The notes below the pieces were generated by a model that searched no databases, was not told the origin of the DNA, and saw only the letters and a list, made by a program, of their open reading frames with translations. Below, in pieces: positions 26,240 to 32,715 of a DNA stretch of 64,000 bases. Numbering within the stretch: position 1 is the stretch's first letter; each line of letters opens with the position of its first letter. The position numbers and the translations under genes are program-made. This DNA comes from Deltaproteobacteria bacterium (GTDB lineage Bacteria > Bdellovibrionota > FAC87 > UBA2466), in assembly GCA_016196825.1 (NCBI GenBank), contig JACPWY010000062.1, positions 23,427 to 87,426 of the forward strand. Direction: 5' to 3'.

Positions 26240-27523
26240 GTGAAGTGTCAGAATTCGATTGGGAAGGTGCCAGTGGTCATTACAAACCGTCATAGCAATA
26301 AACTCTTTGCGAAGTTTTCAAGACTCTGCTTGGCAGTGTTGTCCCTTGCTTGTGCTGGAGAGGGAGCCCCCGCGGCAGCACTTCATTCCCAGGTTTGCAA
26401 AAGCGGGCTCTATGATCCCTACGATCCAAATTGCGCAACTCATTTGGCCTCGGATGGGGAGGTGACTCGTTGGTTTGACGACGTGACGCTGGGTCCCTCG
26501 CCCAACGGATCGAGAGTGACAATGGTGCCTTCGTTGGCGGGGGCCATCGCTTCCATTCGGACCGCTGACGGCACTGAGCTTATACACTCGGGTGGACATG
26601 GAGCGGCTTTCACCTTGTCTCTACACCCAGATAACCCGATGGCACCGAATACCTTTAGCGAGTGCTATAATCCAACCGAAGAAGGGGCTGGTTGGGATGA
26701 CAAGCGGGATTTTAACGGCAATCTTCTCAGCCATTTTTTGGGTGGGCAGAATCATGGAATGAGCACGACACAAGTTCAAGAATGGAAATACTACCGCAGC
26801 GCGTCCGGCAATGAGAATTGGTTTGATACCTTCATCAGTAAAACTCGATACGCCTATTTTTGGAATTTCAAGATGGGTTTTGATGCCAGCGGTCAGTGTT
26901 GGCCTACGGCGCACACCAAAAACCCACTTTCGAATTTTTACGCTGTGAAGAAGGTGAACTTCGGAAAACTGAAAGATGCTGACGGAAGGTCTCTGGCCAA
27001 TGATTGGGCGAATTATCTAACGATCGATCACATTATCTACGTTCAGCCGAATGAAATGTTTCATTCGAGGATGGAGAGTACAGAGGTGGCCTACCTCGCG
27101 ATGACCGCTCCTCATAAGAATCAGTTTACGCATTTCTGCACCATGACCGTTTCCGACAGTACTCAGTGTGCCGAGCAATCGGAGGCTCTTTCTTGGGACC
27201 GAATGCAGCCCGTGATTGCCGGCGATGCAAATTGGTCCCACGCCATTGGAACCATGGCCGAAGAACCTTGGTTCGACAACTCGCCTCCGGGAGCGACGGT
27301 GCGTTTTTTGAATCAGCGCGCTCACGTGAATCCGGACGCTTGGGCTACGACCACGATCAAACAGAATTGGAGTGCAACGAACATAGGACCAACAGGCTCG
27401 GGCACCCCTGTCGCTCTGCATACGCGTATTTACTATACCTTCGGAACCCAATCGGAGGTCACTTTTGCGCTCGATGCTCTGCGGAGCCGAATGAAGCGAT
27501 CCGTCGCTATCCTTGCTCCCTAA
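26240..27523 (+). CDS. Exported protein of unknown function, AT-richer than its neighbours
   Basis: The reading frame starts at GTG 26240, four bases after elbB; GTG codons at residues 10 and 12 are alternatives. The hydrophobic segment LCLAVLSLACAGEGAPAAA is a probable signal sequence. The mature protein of about 380 residues is Trp/Tyr/Asn-rich ('EWKYYRSASGNENWFDTF', 'YAYFWNFKMGFDASGQCW') with several His pairs and reads like a secreted beta-rich or carbohydrate-active fold. I recognise no family. Base composition here falls to roughly 47-50 % G+C, against about 60 % in flanking genes, which suggests acquisition. Confidence 0.65.
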   Translation: MKCQNSIGKVPVVITNRHSNKLFAKFSRLCLAVLSLACAGEGAPAAALHSQVCKSGLYDPYDPNCATHLASDGEVTRWFDDVTLGPSPNGSRVTMVPSLAGAIASIRTADGTELIHSGGHGAAFTLSLHPDNPMAPNTFSECYNPTEEGAGWDDKRDFNGNLLSHFLGGQNHGMSTTQVQEWKYYRSASGNENWFDTFISKTRYAYFWNFKMGFDASGQCWPTAHTKNPLSNFYAVKKVNFGKLKDADGRSLANDWANYLTIDHIIYVQPNEMFHSRMESTEVAYLAMTAPHKNQFTHFCTMTVSDSTQCAEQSEALSWDRMQPVIAGDANWSHAIGTMAEEPWFDNSPPGATVRFLNQRAHVNPDAWATTTIKQNWSATNIGPTGSGTPVALHTRIYYTFGTQSEVTFALDALRSRMKRSVAILAP

Positions 27524-27524
27524 C

Positions 27525-28181
27525 ATGAATCTCGCGCAATCGCCCCGCACCGCCGCACTTCTCTTTGATCTCGACGGCACACTCTGGGACCCCGCCGCCG
27601 GCATTGCCGCCGCCTGGAACCGGGTTCTGAGGCGCCACACAATCGTATGGCCTGAAGTAACACCCGACCACATCCGCGCCGTCACGGGCCTTCCTCACGA
27701 AAGCTGCGTGCGCGCGATCTTCTCGGCGCTTTCAGAAACCCAGATCCAGCTGCTCAACCGAGAAACCCAAGAGGAGGACAAACGCATTTTCACGCAAAGC
27801 CCACTGCCACTGCTCGCCGGTGTGAATGAGGGCATCCCGGCGCTGGCCAAACGCCATCCGCTTTTCATCGTCTCAAACTGCCAAAGCGGCTACATCGAAG
27901 AGTTTTTGAATGCCTCCGGCCTAGCTCCCCATTTCACGGACTGGGAATGCTGGGGAAACACCGGCCGCCCCAAGGGCCACAACCTCAAAATGGTAATCGA
28001 GCGCAACAAGCTCACGCCGCTCACCTGTGCCTTCATCGGTGACACAGTAAGCGACGAAGCGGCCGCCACTCTCTGCCAGGTCCCCTACTTCCATGTTAAC
28101 TACGGCTACGGCACAGCCCACGGCCATAAAACCTTCACCGCCTTCACCGAACTGGTCTCCTACTTCCTGGCCGAAAATTGA
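27525..28181 (+). CDS. HAD-superfamily hydrolase (phosphoglycolate phosphatase-like)
   Basis: Start ATG 27525. Motif I 'LLFDLDGTLWD' supplies the nucleophilic Asp, motif II 'FIVSNCQ' a Ser, and motifs III/IV 'GRPKGHN' and 'CAFIGDTVSDEAAA'. The helical cap between residues about 20 and 90 makes it a subclass IA member, a group including phosphoglycolate phosphatases and beta-phosphoglucomutases. Substrate is not predictable. The stop codon lies inside the -35 of the tRNA promoter. Confidence 0.9.
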   Translation: MNLAQSPRTAALLFDLDGTLWDPAAGIAAAWNRVLRRHTIVWPEVTPDHIRAVTGLPHESCVRAIFSALSETQIQLLNRETQEEDKRIFTQSPLPLLAGVNEGIPALAKRHPLFIVSNCQSGYIEEFLNASGLAPHFTDWECWGNTGRPKGHNLKMVIERNKLTPLTCAFIGDTVSDEAAATLCQVPYFHVNYGYGTAHGHKTFTAFTELVSYFLAEN

Positions 28182-28206
28182 CAGCCAATACGGATTCCAC
28201 CATTAT
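28178..28206 (+). promoter_or_regulatory. Promoter of tRNA-Gly
   Basis: A consensus TTGACA (28178-28183), 17-bp spacer and CATTAT (28201-28206) place the start a few bases before the tRNA. The -35 overlaps the HAD gene stop codon. Confidence 0.7.
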
Positions 28207-28218
28207 GCACCTTCCTGT

Positions 28219-28294
28219 GCGGGAGTAGCTCAGTTGATAGAGCGGTACCTTGCCAAGGTACAGGTCGCGGGTTTGAACCCCGTCTCCCGCTCCA
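28219..28294 (+). tRNA. tRNA-Gly (GCC)
   Basis: A complete 76-base cloverleaf: acceptor GCGGGAG / CTCCCGC, D arm GCTCAGTTGATAGAGC, anticodon stem GTACC / GGTAC with loop TTGCCAA (anticodon GCC), T arm GCGGG-TTTGAAC-CCCGT, discriminator T and an encoded CCA. An AT-rich patch with foreign-looking genes begins directly at its 3' end. Confidence 0.97.
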
Positions 28295-28642
28295 TTTGTC
28301 AAAGTGTTCGAACTAAATTTTTTTAAAATAAGAGGAAATGCCAGCCGCCGAAATGGCGTCAGGGCGGACGTGTGTCTACAGGAATCAAAAGTTCCCGTAT
28401 AGCCACCAATTTTGGCGCTGAGTACGTTCTTACAGCGAAAGAAATGGCCAGCCTTTGCAAAATTGTTCCTTCTGGGTCCAACGATGGATCTATCCGTAAA
28501 ATGGGACTCTCAAAATGGCAGTTGGGCAACACGCAGCATAGTGACCAGAGCCTGGTGGGCAAAGCATGTCCAATACAATGGTTCTTTGACGGCTTGGCGG
28601 TGTGAAAATCCTTCCGAAAAGATTTACTGGACGCTGCTCCGT
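28295..28642. other. Intergenic stretch without a supported gene
   Basis: About 350 AT-rich bases between the tRNA and the end of the retropepsin gene. It contains a T-run (TTTTTTT near 28317) and a 77-codon frame on the plus strand (28372-28605) with no recognisable similarity and no ribosome binding site. It may be a decayed gene; I see no convincing coding or RNA feature. Confidence 0.4.
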
Positions 28643-29023
28643 TTACTTGGCCAAAAACAAAGGTATGTTAGGACTTTCGGGGTTCGGAACCAACTTCTGT
28701 GATCGAGGATGAATGATCATGTCCATTGATTCCATAGGAATGGCTCCGAGAAGAACCTGATCTCCCATAACTGCAGCTGCCGTGACGCAGTCTCGGCCCA
28801 TCGTTTCTACTTTGATTGGACCAACATATTTCACAATTTTTCGCTCGCCACTCGCGAGTATAACTTCTCTTGGCTTCAACTCGCGGAGTTTCAACTGAAT
28901 GGCAACGTGTTCCGGAATCACAAGATCAATGGCTCCAGTGTCCACTACGGCTTGCACATTCATCTCATCAATTTTGGCGTCAGAGAAATTACTCAGCCTT
29001 AAGTCTGCGTAAATAATGCCCAT
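28643..29023 (-). CDS. Retropepsin-like (clan AA) aspartic protease
   Basis: This protein is 126 aa from the ATG at 29023; the track's TTG at 29062 is less likely. The strand 'VQAVVDTGAIDLVIPEHVA' carries the D-T-G catalytic triad of retroviral-type aspartyl proteases, which work as dimers. 'VILASGERKIVKYVGPIKV', 'LLGAIPMESMDMIIHP' and 'QKLVPNPES' fit the rest of the bacterial family of such small proteases. Function is unknown. The start codon overlaps, on the opposite strand, the start of the DUF4160 gene. Confidence 0.8.
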   Translation of the reverse strand: MGIIYADLRLSNFSDAKIDEMNVQAVVDTGAIDLVIPEHVAIQLKLRELKPREVILASGERKIVKYVGPIKVETMGRDCVTAAAVMGDQVLLGAIPMESMDMIIHPRSQKLVPNPESPNIPLFLAK

Positions 29024-29333
29024 AATTGTTTCTAAAGTAGCCGAATATCGGGCGCTGATCAAGGAGGCAGGGTTTCATACTCTAGGACACAGGATAACTA
29101 TTTCCATGTACTTGTTTGATACACAGAAACATCAGCAACCCCACTTTCACGCTCGTTATCAGGGACTGGAGGCTGTCTTTGCTCTCGATGGGAATCCTTT
29201 GGAAGGCAAACTGAGTTCGACCGCGCCACGTCTAATCAAGAAATGGTGCCGTGCGAATTCTCGTGATATCCAGGAAGCATGGGTAAAGGCAAAACAAGGC
29301 AAGGAACTCCCATGGATAAGTCCCCTGGAGTAA
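29016..29333 (+). CDS. DUF4160 protein
   Basis: This 105-aa protein has the DUF4160 signature 'HRITISMYLFD.QKHQQPHFHARYQG.EAVFALDGNPLEGKL', ending in a helical 'KKWCRANSRDIQEAWVKAKQGKELPWISPL'. DUF4160 genes often sit beside DUF2442 genes in toxin-antitoxin-like pairs; here the only neighbour is the divergent retropepsin gene. The ATG at 29016 preserves the first strand of the domain. An ATG at 29106 has a better-placed GGATA but would cut the domain. Confidence 0.82.
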   Translation: MPIIVSKVAEYRALIKEAGFHTLGHRITISMYLFDTQKHQQPHFHARYQGLEAVFALDGNPLEGKLSSTAPRLIKKWCRANSRDIQEAWVKAKQGKELPWISPLE

Positions 29334-29486
29334 TCGTCAGTTTTGAGATTGACCATCCCCCTTCTAGGTGACCACTATTTGTGACCCGCTCCAGCGTCCT
29401 CCCATAACCTCCCCCTATCCCGAACATAGCCCACATCGATTGGCGCAATTTCGCACGCGACCCGACACTGAATTCAAGGAGGTGTT

Positions 29487-29747
29487 ATGGAAACACAAAA
29501 ACTGTTTAATCTCTTAGTGGTGGGCGGAGCGTTACTCGGAAATTACGTCACGGCCGCCGGCCCGCAATTGAGTCCCTCGACTGCTGGCGCCGTCAATGAC
29601 GAACCGCCGCAGCAAGAGCAACTGCAGCCCATTTTTTGCGACCAGCCAGGCTCGTGTGTGCCCGGGGCCTGTGGTGGAAAGCCGCACGCCAAGCCGGGTT
29701 TTGAATGCTGCTGGGGAACAAGCTGTGACGATCCCACGCAAGAGTAG
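29487..29747 (+). CDS. Small cysteine-rich exported protein
   Basis: An ideal ribosome binding site (AAGGAGGTG) precedes the ATG. Residues 6-24 (LFNLLVVGGALLGNYVTAA) form a signal peptide or anchor. A Pro/Gln-rich spacer leads to a compact C-terminus with six cysteines (FCDQPGSC, GACGG, ECCWGTSC), suited to disulfides or metal binding. It overlaps the start of the ferritin-like gene by 23 bases, so the two are co-translated. No family name could be given. Confidence 0.75.
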   Translation: METQKLFNLLVVGGALLGNYVTAAGPQLSPSTAGAVNDEPPQQEQLQPIFCDQPGSCVPGACGGKPHAKPGFECCWGTSCDDPTQE

Positions 29748-30414
29748 CGCCCCTCTCGACTCTCTTGCCACGGCGCCAGACGGAGTATTCACCGTCTGGC
29801 GTCGGCGGGAGCGCGTCGAATGGGAAGCCGCCCATCTCTTTGAGGCGCTAGGACAGACTATTTCTCGGCTGCGCGGAAAGGATGATCCGGTTTCTTCCTT
29901 GAGCCTTCGAGCCGCAAGCGATGAGCGACGACACGCGGCCCTTTGCCAAGAGATCCTCTCACATCGCTCAGCTCACCACACCCAACACGCGCCATCTGGC
30001 GATGGCCTGCTCGGCCCAACGAATTTGTCTTTAGATAAAAGAGTTCTCTACACCGCTGTCGCAATGGGCTGCGTGACCGAGACTCTGAGCACTGCGCTCC
30101 TTCTTCAGATCCAGCGCCGGGCGAAAAGCCCGCTCATCAAACGAGTTGTTCACGAAATCTTGGAGGACGAAATCCTCCACGGCCGCATCGGCTGGGCCGA
30201 GCTCGCCCACGCCCGCCTCAAAGGCAGTGTGAATTGGCTAGCTCCGCATCTCGCCGACATGATCGCAACAGCTATCCAGGAAGAGGCCAAGCCATTTTCC
30301 AAAGGCCCCGATCTCTCAGAGTGGGGCATTCTCCCTCGCGCCGACGCGCTGGCAATCATGCGCGAAACTGTCGCAAGCGTCATTGAGCCGGGACTGCGGT
30401 CGAGGTTCGCGTAA
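29725..30414 (+). CDS. Ferritin-like diiron protein
   Basis: The GTG at 29725 is preceded by GGGGA at the right distance and lies inside the end of the Cys-rich gene; the longer track start reads antisense-like sequence through that gene. The 229-aa protein is all helical. It shows carboxylate/histidine motifs of a ferritin-like four-helix bundle: 'EWEAAHLFEAL' in helix 1, 'SDERRHAALC' (ExxH) in helix 2, 'TETLST' in helix 3 and 'LEDEILHGRIGW' (ExxH) in helix 4. It has no signal peptide and is probably cytoplasmic. Oxidase or iron-handling activity is inferred from the metal motifs only. Confidence 0.72.
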   Translation: MTIPRKSSAPLDSLATAPDGVFTVWRRRERVEWEAAHLFEALGQTISRLRGKDDPVSSLSLRAASDERRHAALCQEILSHRSAHHTQHAPSGDGLLGPTNLSLDKRVLYTAVAMGCVTETLSTALLLQIQRRAKSPLIKRVVHEILEDEILHGRIGWAELAHARLKGSVNWLAPHLADMIATAIQEEAKPFSKGPDLSEWGILPRADALAIMRETVASVIEPGLRSRFA

Positions 30415-30415
30415 C

Positions 30416-30624
30416 TAATCCCTCAGCTCGATTGAATTTGGTCCAATCGGCGAGGGGATTTTGGCCGACCGCGAGGACGCACAAGAGAGGCCCCGGAGGC
30501 GTGTTTATTAGAACCGGAACATGCCACCGGGCATGTTCCGGCATCTCCGATCCGAATGCGGAGGACGAAGTGGTCGGTCAAAAGCACCCGCCCAGTGGCC
30601 AAATTCAATTGAGCTGAGGGATTA
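30416..30624. repeat. 209-bp near-palindromic element (long imperfect inverted repeat)
   Basis: The ends are inverted copies: TAATCCCTCAGCTC at 30416-30429 matches GAGCTGAGGGATTA at 30611-30624, and the match continues with one mismatch to TTTGG / CCAAA and, less perfectly, to GGCCGACC / GGTCGGTC. The centre is a perfect 12-bp hairpin (CCGGAACATGCC-ACCG-GGCATGTTCCGG, 30514-30541). It fills the gap between the convergent ferritin-like and tpx genes. It could be a MITE-like mobile element with TA at its borders, a bidirectional terminator, or both. The two mirrored 61-codon frames listed for it are by-products of the symmetry. Confidence 0.8.
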
Positions 30625-30627
30625 ATT

Positions 30628-31125
30628 CTACCTCAACGCCGCGAGCGCCTTATCATAATTGGGCTCGCTCGTAGTCTCGGCGACCTGCTCGGTATAGAGA
30701 ACTTTATTATTTGCATCGAGCACCACGACCGACCGCGAACACAACCCCTTCAGGCCACTGTCCAGAATTCGTAAGTGGTAATCATCGGCGAAAGAGCTTC
30801 GAAACGCCGAGAGCATCTCCACATTCTGAATCCCTTCAGCCCCGCAAAAACGCTTCTGCGCAAAGGGCAGGTCCATCGAGATGCATAAGACGACCGTGTT
30901 CGCAGCACCGGCAGCCAACTCGTTGAATTTGCGCACGCTCATCGCGCAGGTGCCGGTGTCGACGCTCGGAAAAATATTGAGGACCTTTTTCTGGCCTGCG
31001 AAGTTCTCAAGCTTCACTTCGGAGAGATCCGTTTTCACCAGCTTAAAGTCGGGTGCCTGAGTCCCCACCGCGGGAAGCTCCCCCACCGTCTTCACCGGAT
31101 TTCCCTTCAAAGTAATGGATGCCAT
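30628..31125 (-). CDS. tpx: Thiol peroxidase Tpx (atypical 2-Cys peroxiredoxin)
   Basis: Reduces hydroperoxides with electrons from thioredoxin. The start is the ATG at 31125, preceded by AGAAGGAG; the 376-aa track ORF is a spurious extension. 165 aa is the family length. The peroxidatic cysteine is C60 in 'SVDTGTCAMSVRKFN' and the resolving cysteine C94 in 'KRFCGAEG', at the usual 34-residue spacing. The N-terminus 'MASITLKGNPVKTVGELPAVG' is typical. Exported in some species but no signal is present here. Confidence 0.96.
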   Translation of the reverse strand: MASITLKGNPVKTVGELPAVGTQAPDFKLVKTDLSEVKLENFAGQKKVLNIFPSVDTGTCAMSVRKFNELAAGAANTVVLCISMDLPFAQKRFCGAEGIQNVEMLSAFRSSFADDYHLRILDSGLKGLCSRSVVVLDANNKVLYTEQVAETTSEPNYDKALAALR

Positions 31126-31260
31126 GATTTCTCCTTCTGAAAAAACAGCCTGAAGCCTACACCGCTCGCTCCGGCCAGTCGACTCGACAAAAAAATTGAC
31201 TTGAGCGCAGGGTGTGCGGAATGAGTGGAATATATGGGCGACGACCGCCAAGGAGGCCCC

Positions 31261-31896
31261 ATGAAGATGGCTCTTCTCATCTCCACACTCGCGCTTTCGG
31301 CTTTCGGCTACCCGGCCCACTGGTGGACGCCGGTCCCCTCGGAAGGGGCGCCCGCGTGGGAAATTCTCCCGCAGGCCGCAAATGCCGGTGAGGTGATCCT
31401 GTCGAAACGAAATGAGCTTGGGATACTCTCCAATTTCGCCGCAACTCCTTTTGATTTCCGTGGCCACCATTTCGCAAGCCTCGAGGGCCTGTGGCAGTCG
31501 CTGCTTTTTCCGGAAGGACCGCGCGATGAGAGAGCCCTCTTCCAGGGCCTCAAATGGAGCCACACCCGCGTAGAGGTGGCTGAGCTCACCGCCTTTTCTG
31601 CCAAGGCCGCCGGCGAGGAGGCAACCGCCAACATGAAAAAAATGGGAATCAATTGGGTCACCCTCGACGGTAAGAAGATGGAGTACTGGACTTCGAAGAA
31701 AGCAGAGCACTACCAGATCATTCGAGAGGCCACTCTGGCCAAGCTCTCCCAGAATCAACGGGCCCGCGAGATTCTTCTCTCAACGGGTGATCTCACTTTA
31801 AGACCCGATCATCACCAGGAAAAGGACGCGCCTCCGGCCTGGCGCTACTTCGAAATACTCATGGAGCTGCGCGCCGATCTTCGGAAAACTCTTTAG
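31261..31896 (+). CDS. Exported NADAR-domain protein (YbiA/ADP-ribose-processing fold)
   Basis: The start ATG 31261 follows AAGGAGG. The first 16 residues (MKMALLISTLALSAFG) form a cleavable signal peptide. The rest is a NADAR domain: 'LGILSNFAATPFDFRGHHFASLEGLWQSLLFP', a central 'KAAGEEATANMKKMG' and a C-terminal 'ILLSTGDLTL' region with the usual 'L..TG...L' motif. NADAR proteins act on ADP-ribosyl or riboflavin-pathway N-glycosidic bonds in the cytoplasm, so a secreted version is unexpected. It stands alone, divergent from tpx. Confidence 0.82.
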   Translation: MKMALLISTLALSAFGYPAHWWTPVPSEGAPAWEILPQAANAGEVILSKRNELGILSNFAATPFDFRGHHFASLEGLWQSLLFPEGPRDERALFQGLKWSHTRVEVAELTAFSAKAAGEEATANMKKMGINWVTLDGKKMEYWTSKKAEHYQIIREATLAKLSQNQRAREILLSTGDLTLRPDHHQEKDAPPAWRYFEILMELRADLRKTL

Positions 31897-31968
31897 CGCG
31901 ACGCACCGCAAGTTTTCTTCGTTTTTCCTTCTCAATTGCCGATAAGGCTCTTGAGTACATGCATTCAA

Positions 31969-32529
31969 ATGACCAAAAGCGTTACTAAATTCATCCCTCT
32001 GCTTGCGATCCTCCTGATGGCGTCAGCCGCTTTCGGTGAGATCGGCTACAACTACCGCTCCAAGCTCGGCTTCGATATGCGCGCCTTGAAAACCAATGGC
32101 GACAGTAACGTGGGTTGGCTAGTGGGTTTGCGCGCCACCCGTTTCTTCGGCAACAGCCTCGTCTTCATGGGGCTGGCTGGATCTTACGGAGCCCCCACCG
32201 GCCGCAGTAACGCCGAAGAGTATTTGTACTACGGTGGAGTGACAGTGGGAGTGGACGGCAAGATCGGCAAGAAGCTCACCTTCGAGCTCTCCTTCCTTTC
32301 CGGCTACGGCGAAGGCCATTTCTTGAAGCGCGACCCGGCAACTGTCCAGATCAGCCACTTTGTCTTTGAGCCCTCGGCGTCTATCGGCATTGGGCTCGGC
32401 GGCGGCTGGCGCCTGTCATTCGCAACAAGCTATCTCCATCTCCCAGAAGCGCCCGACTTCTGCGGCCCAACGATAGGCCTGCGCTTCGAGCACCGCTCAA
32501 GCACCGCCATTCGCGAAATCAACGACTGA
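31969..32529 (+). CDS. Small outer-membrane beta-barrel protein
   Basis: The ATG at 31969 gives a signal peptide (KFIPLLAILLMASAAFG) and a 160-residue mature chain of alternating strands ('GYNYRSKLGFDMRAL', 'VGWLVGLRATRFFG', 'LYYGGVTVGVDGKIG', 'LTFELSFLSGYGEG', 'WRLSFATSYLHL', 'PTIGLRFEHRS'), about eight, as in OmpA/OmpW-sized barrels. No family match was recognised. The ATG 33 bases upstream lacks a ribosome binding site. Confidence 0.68.
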   Translation: MTKSVTKFIPLLAILLMASAAFGEIGYNYRSKLGFDMRALKTNGDSNVGWLVGLRATRFFGNSLVFMGLAGSYGAPTGRSNAEEYLYYGGVTVGVDGKIGKKLTFELSFLSGYGEGHFLKRDPATVQISHFVFEPSASIGIGLGGGWRLSFATSYLHLPEAPDFCGPTIGLRFEHRSSTAIREIND

Positions 32530-32715
32530 CGCGAAGCTCGCGCAAACTCGCTGATCGGCGTTGCCAAATTACGGTGAAGGCACGGGCCGGCAGCGCATTT
32601 CGAGTTAAACAATTGTTATTATTAATTATTTCTACTAGAATCCTCCGAAATAGTCCTTGCTGCGGTTTGTTATTCCTGGTAATTAGGGCGCACAAACTTT
32701 CAGGGAGACGCTTGA

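Larger units (their letters stand above)
28286..29393. other. AT-rich patch bounded by the tRNA-Gly 3' end and a 9-bp copy of it
   Basis: The last nine bases of the tRNA, CCCGCTCCA (28286-28294), recur at 29385-29393. Between them lies about 1.1 kb of visibly lower G+C sequence holding the retropepsin-like and DUF4160 genes. This is the layout of a small integrated element or its remnant, but no integrase is present and nine bases is short for an attachment site. Confidence 0.3.

Noticed and set aside
28372-28605. 77-aa ORF after tRNA-Gly
   Set aside because: No ribosome binding site or similarity; AT-rich intergenic sequence readily gives such frames.
30423-30617. Two 61-aa ORFs on opposite strands with similar ends
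   Set aside because: Their similarity results from the inverted repeat; neither has a ribosome binding site.
30628-31758. 376-aa reading of the tpx ORF as a fusion
   Set aside because: The first 211 codons are upstream non-coding sequence and the antisense of the NADAR gene; the ribosome binding site and family start are at 31125.
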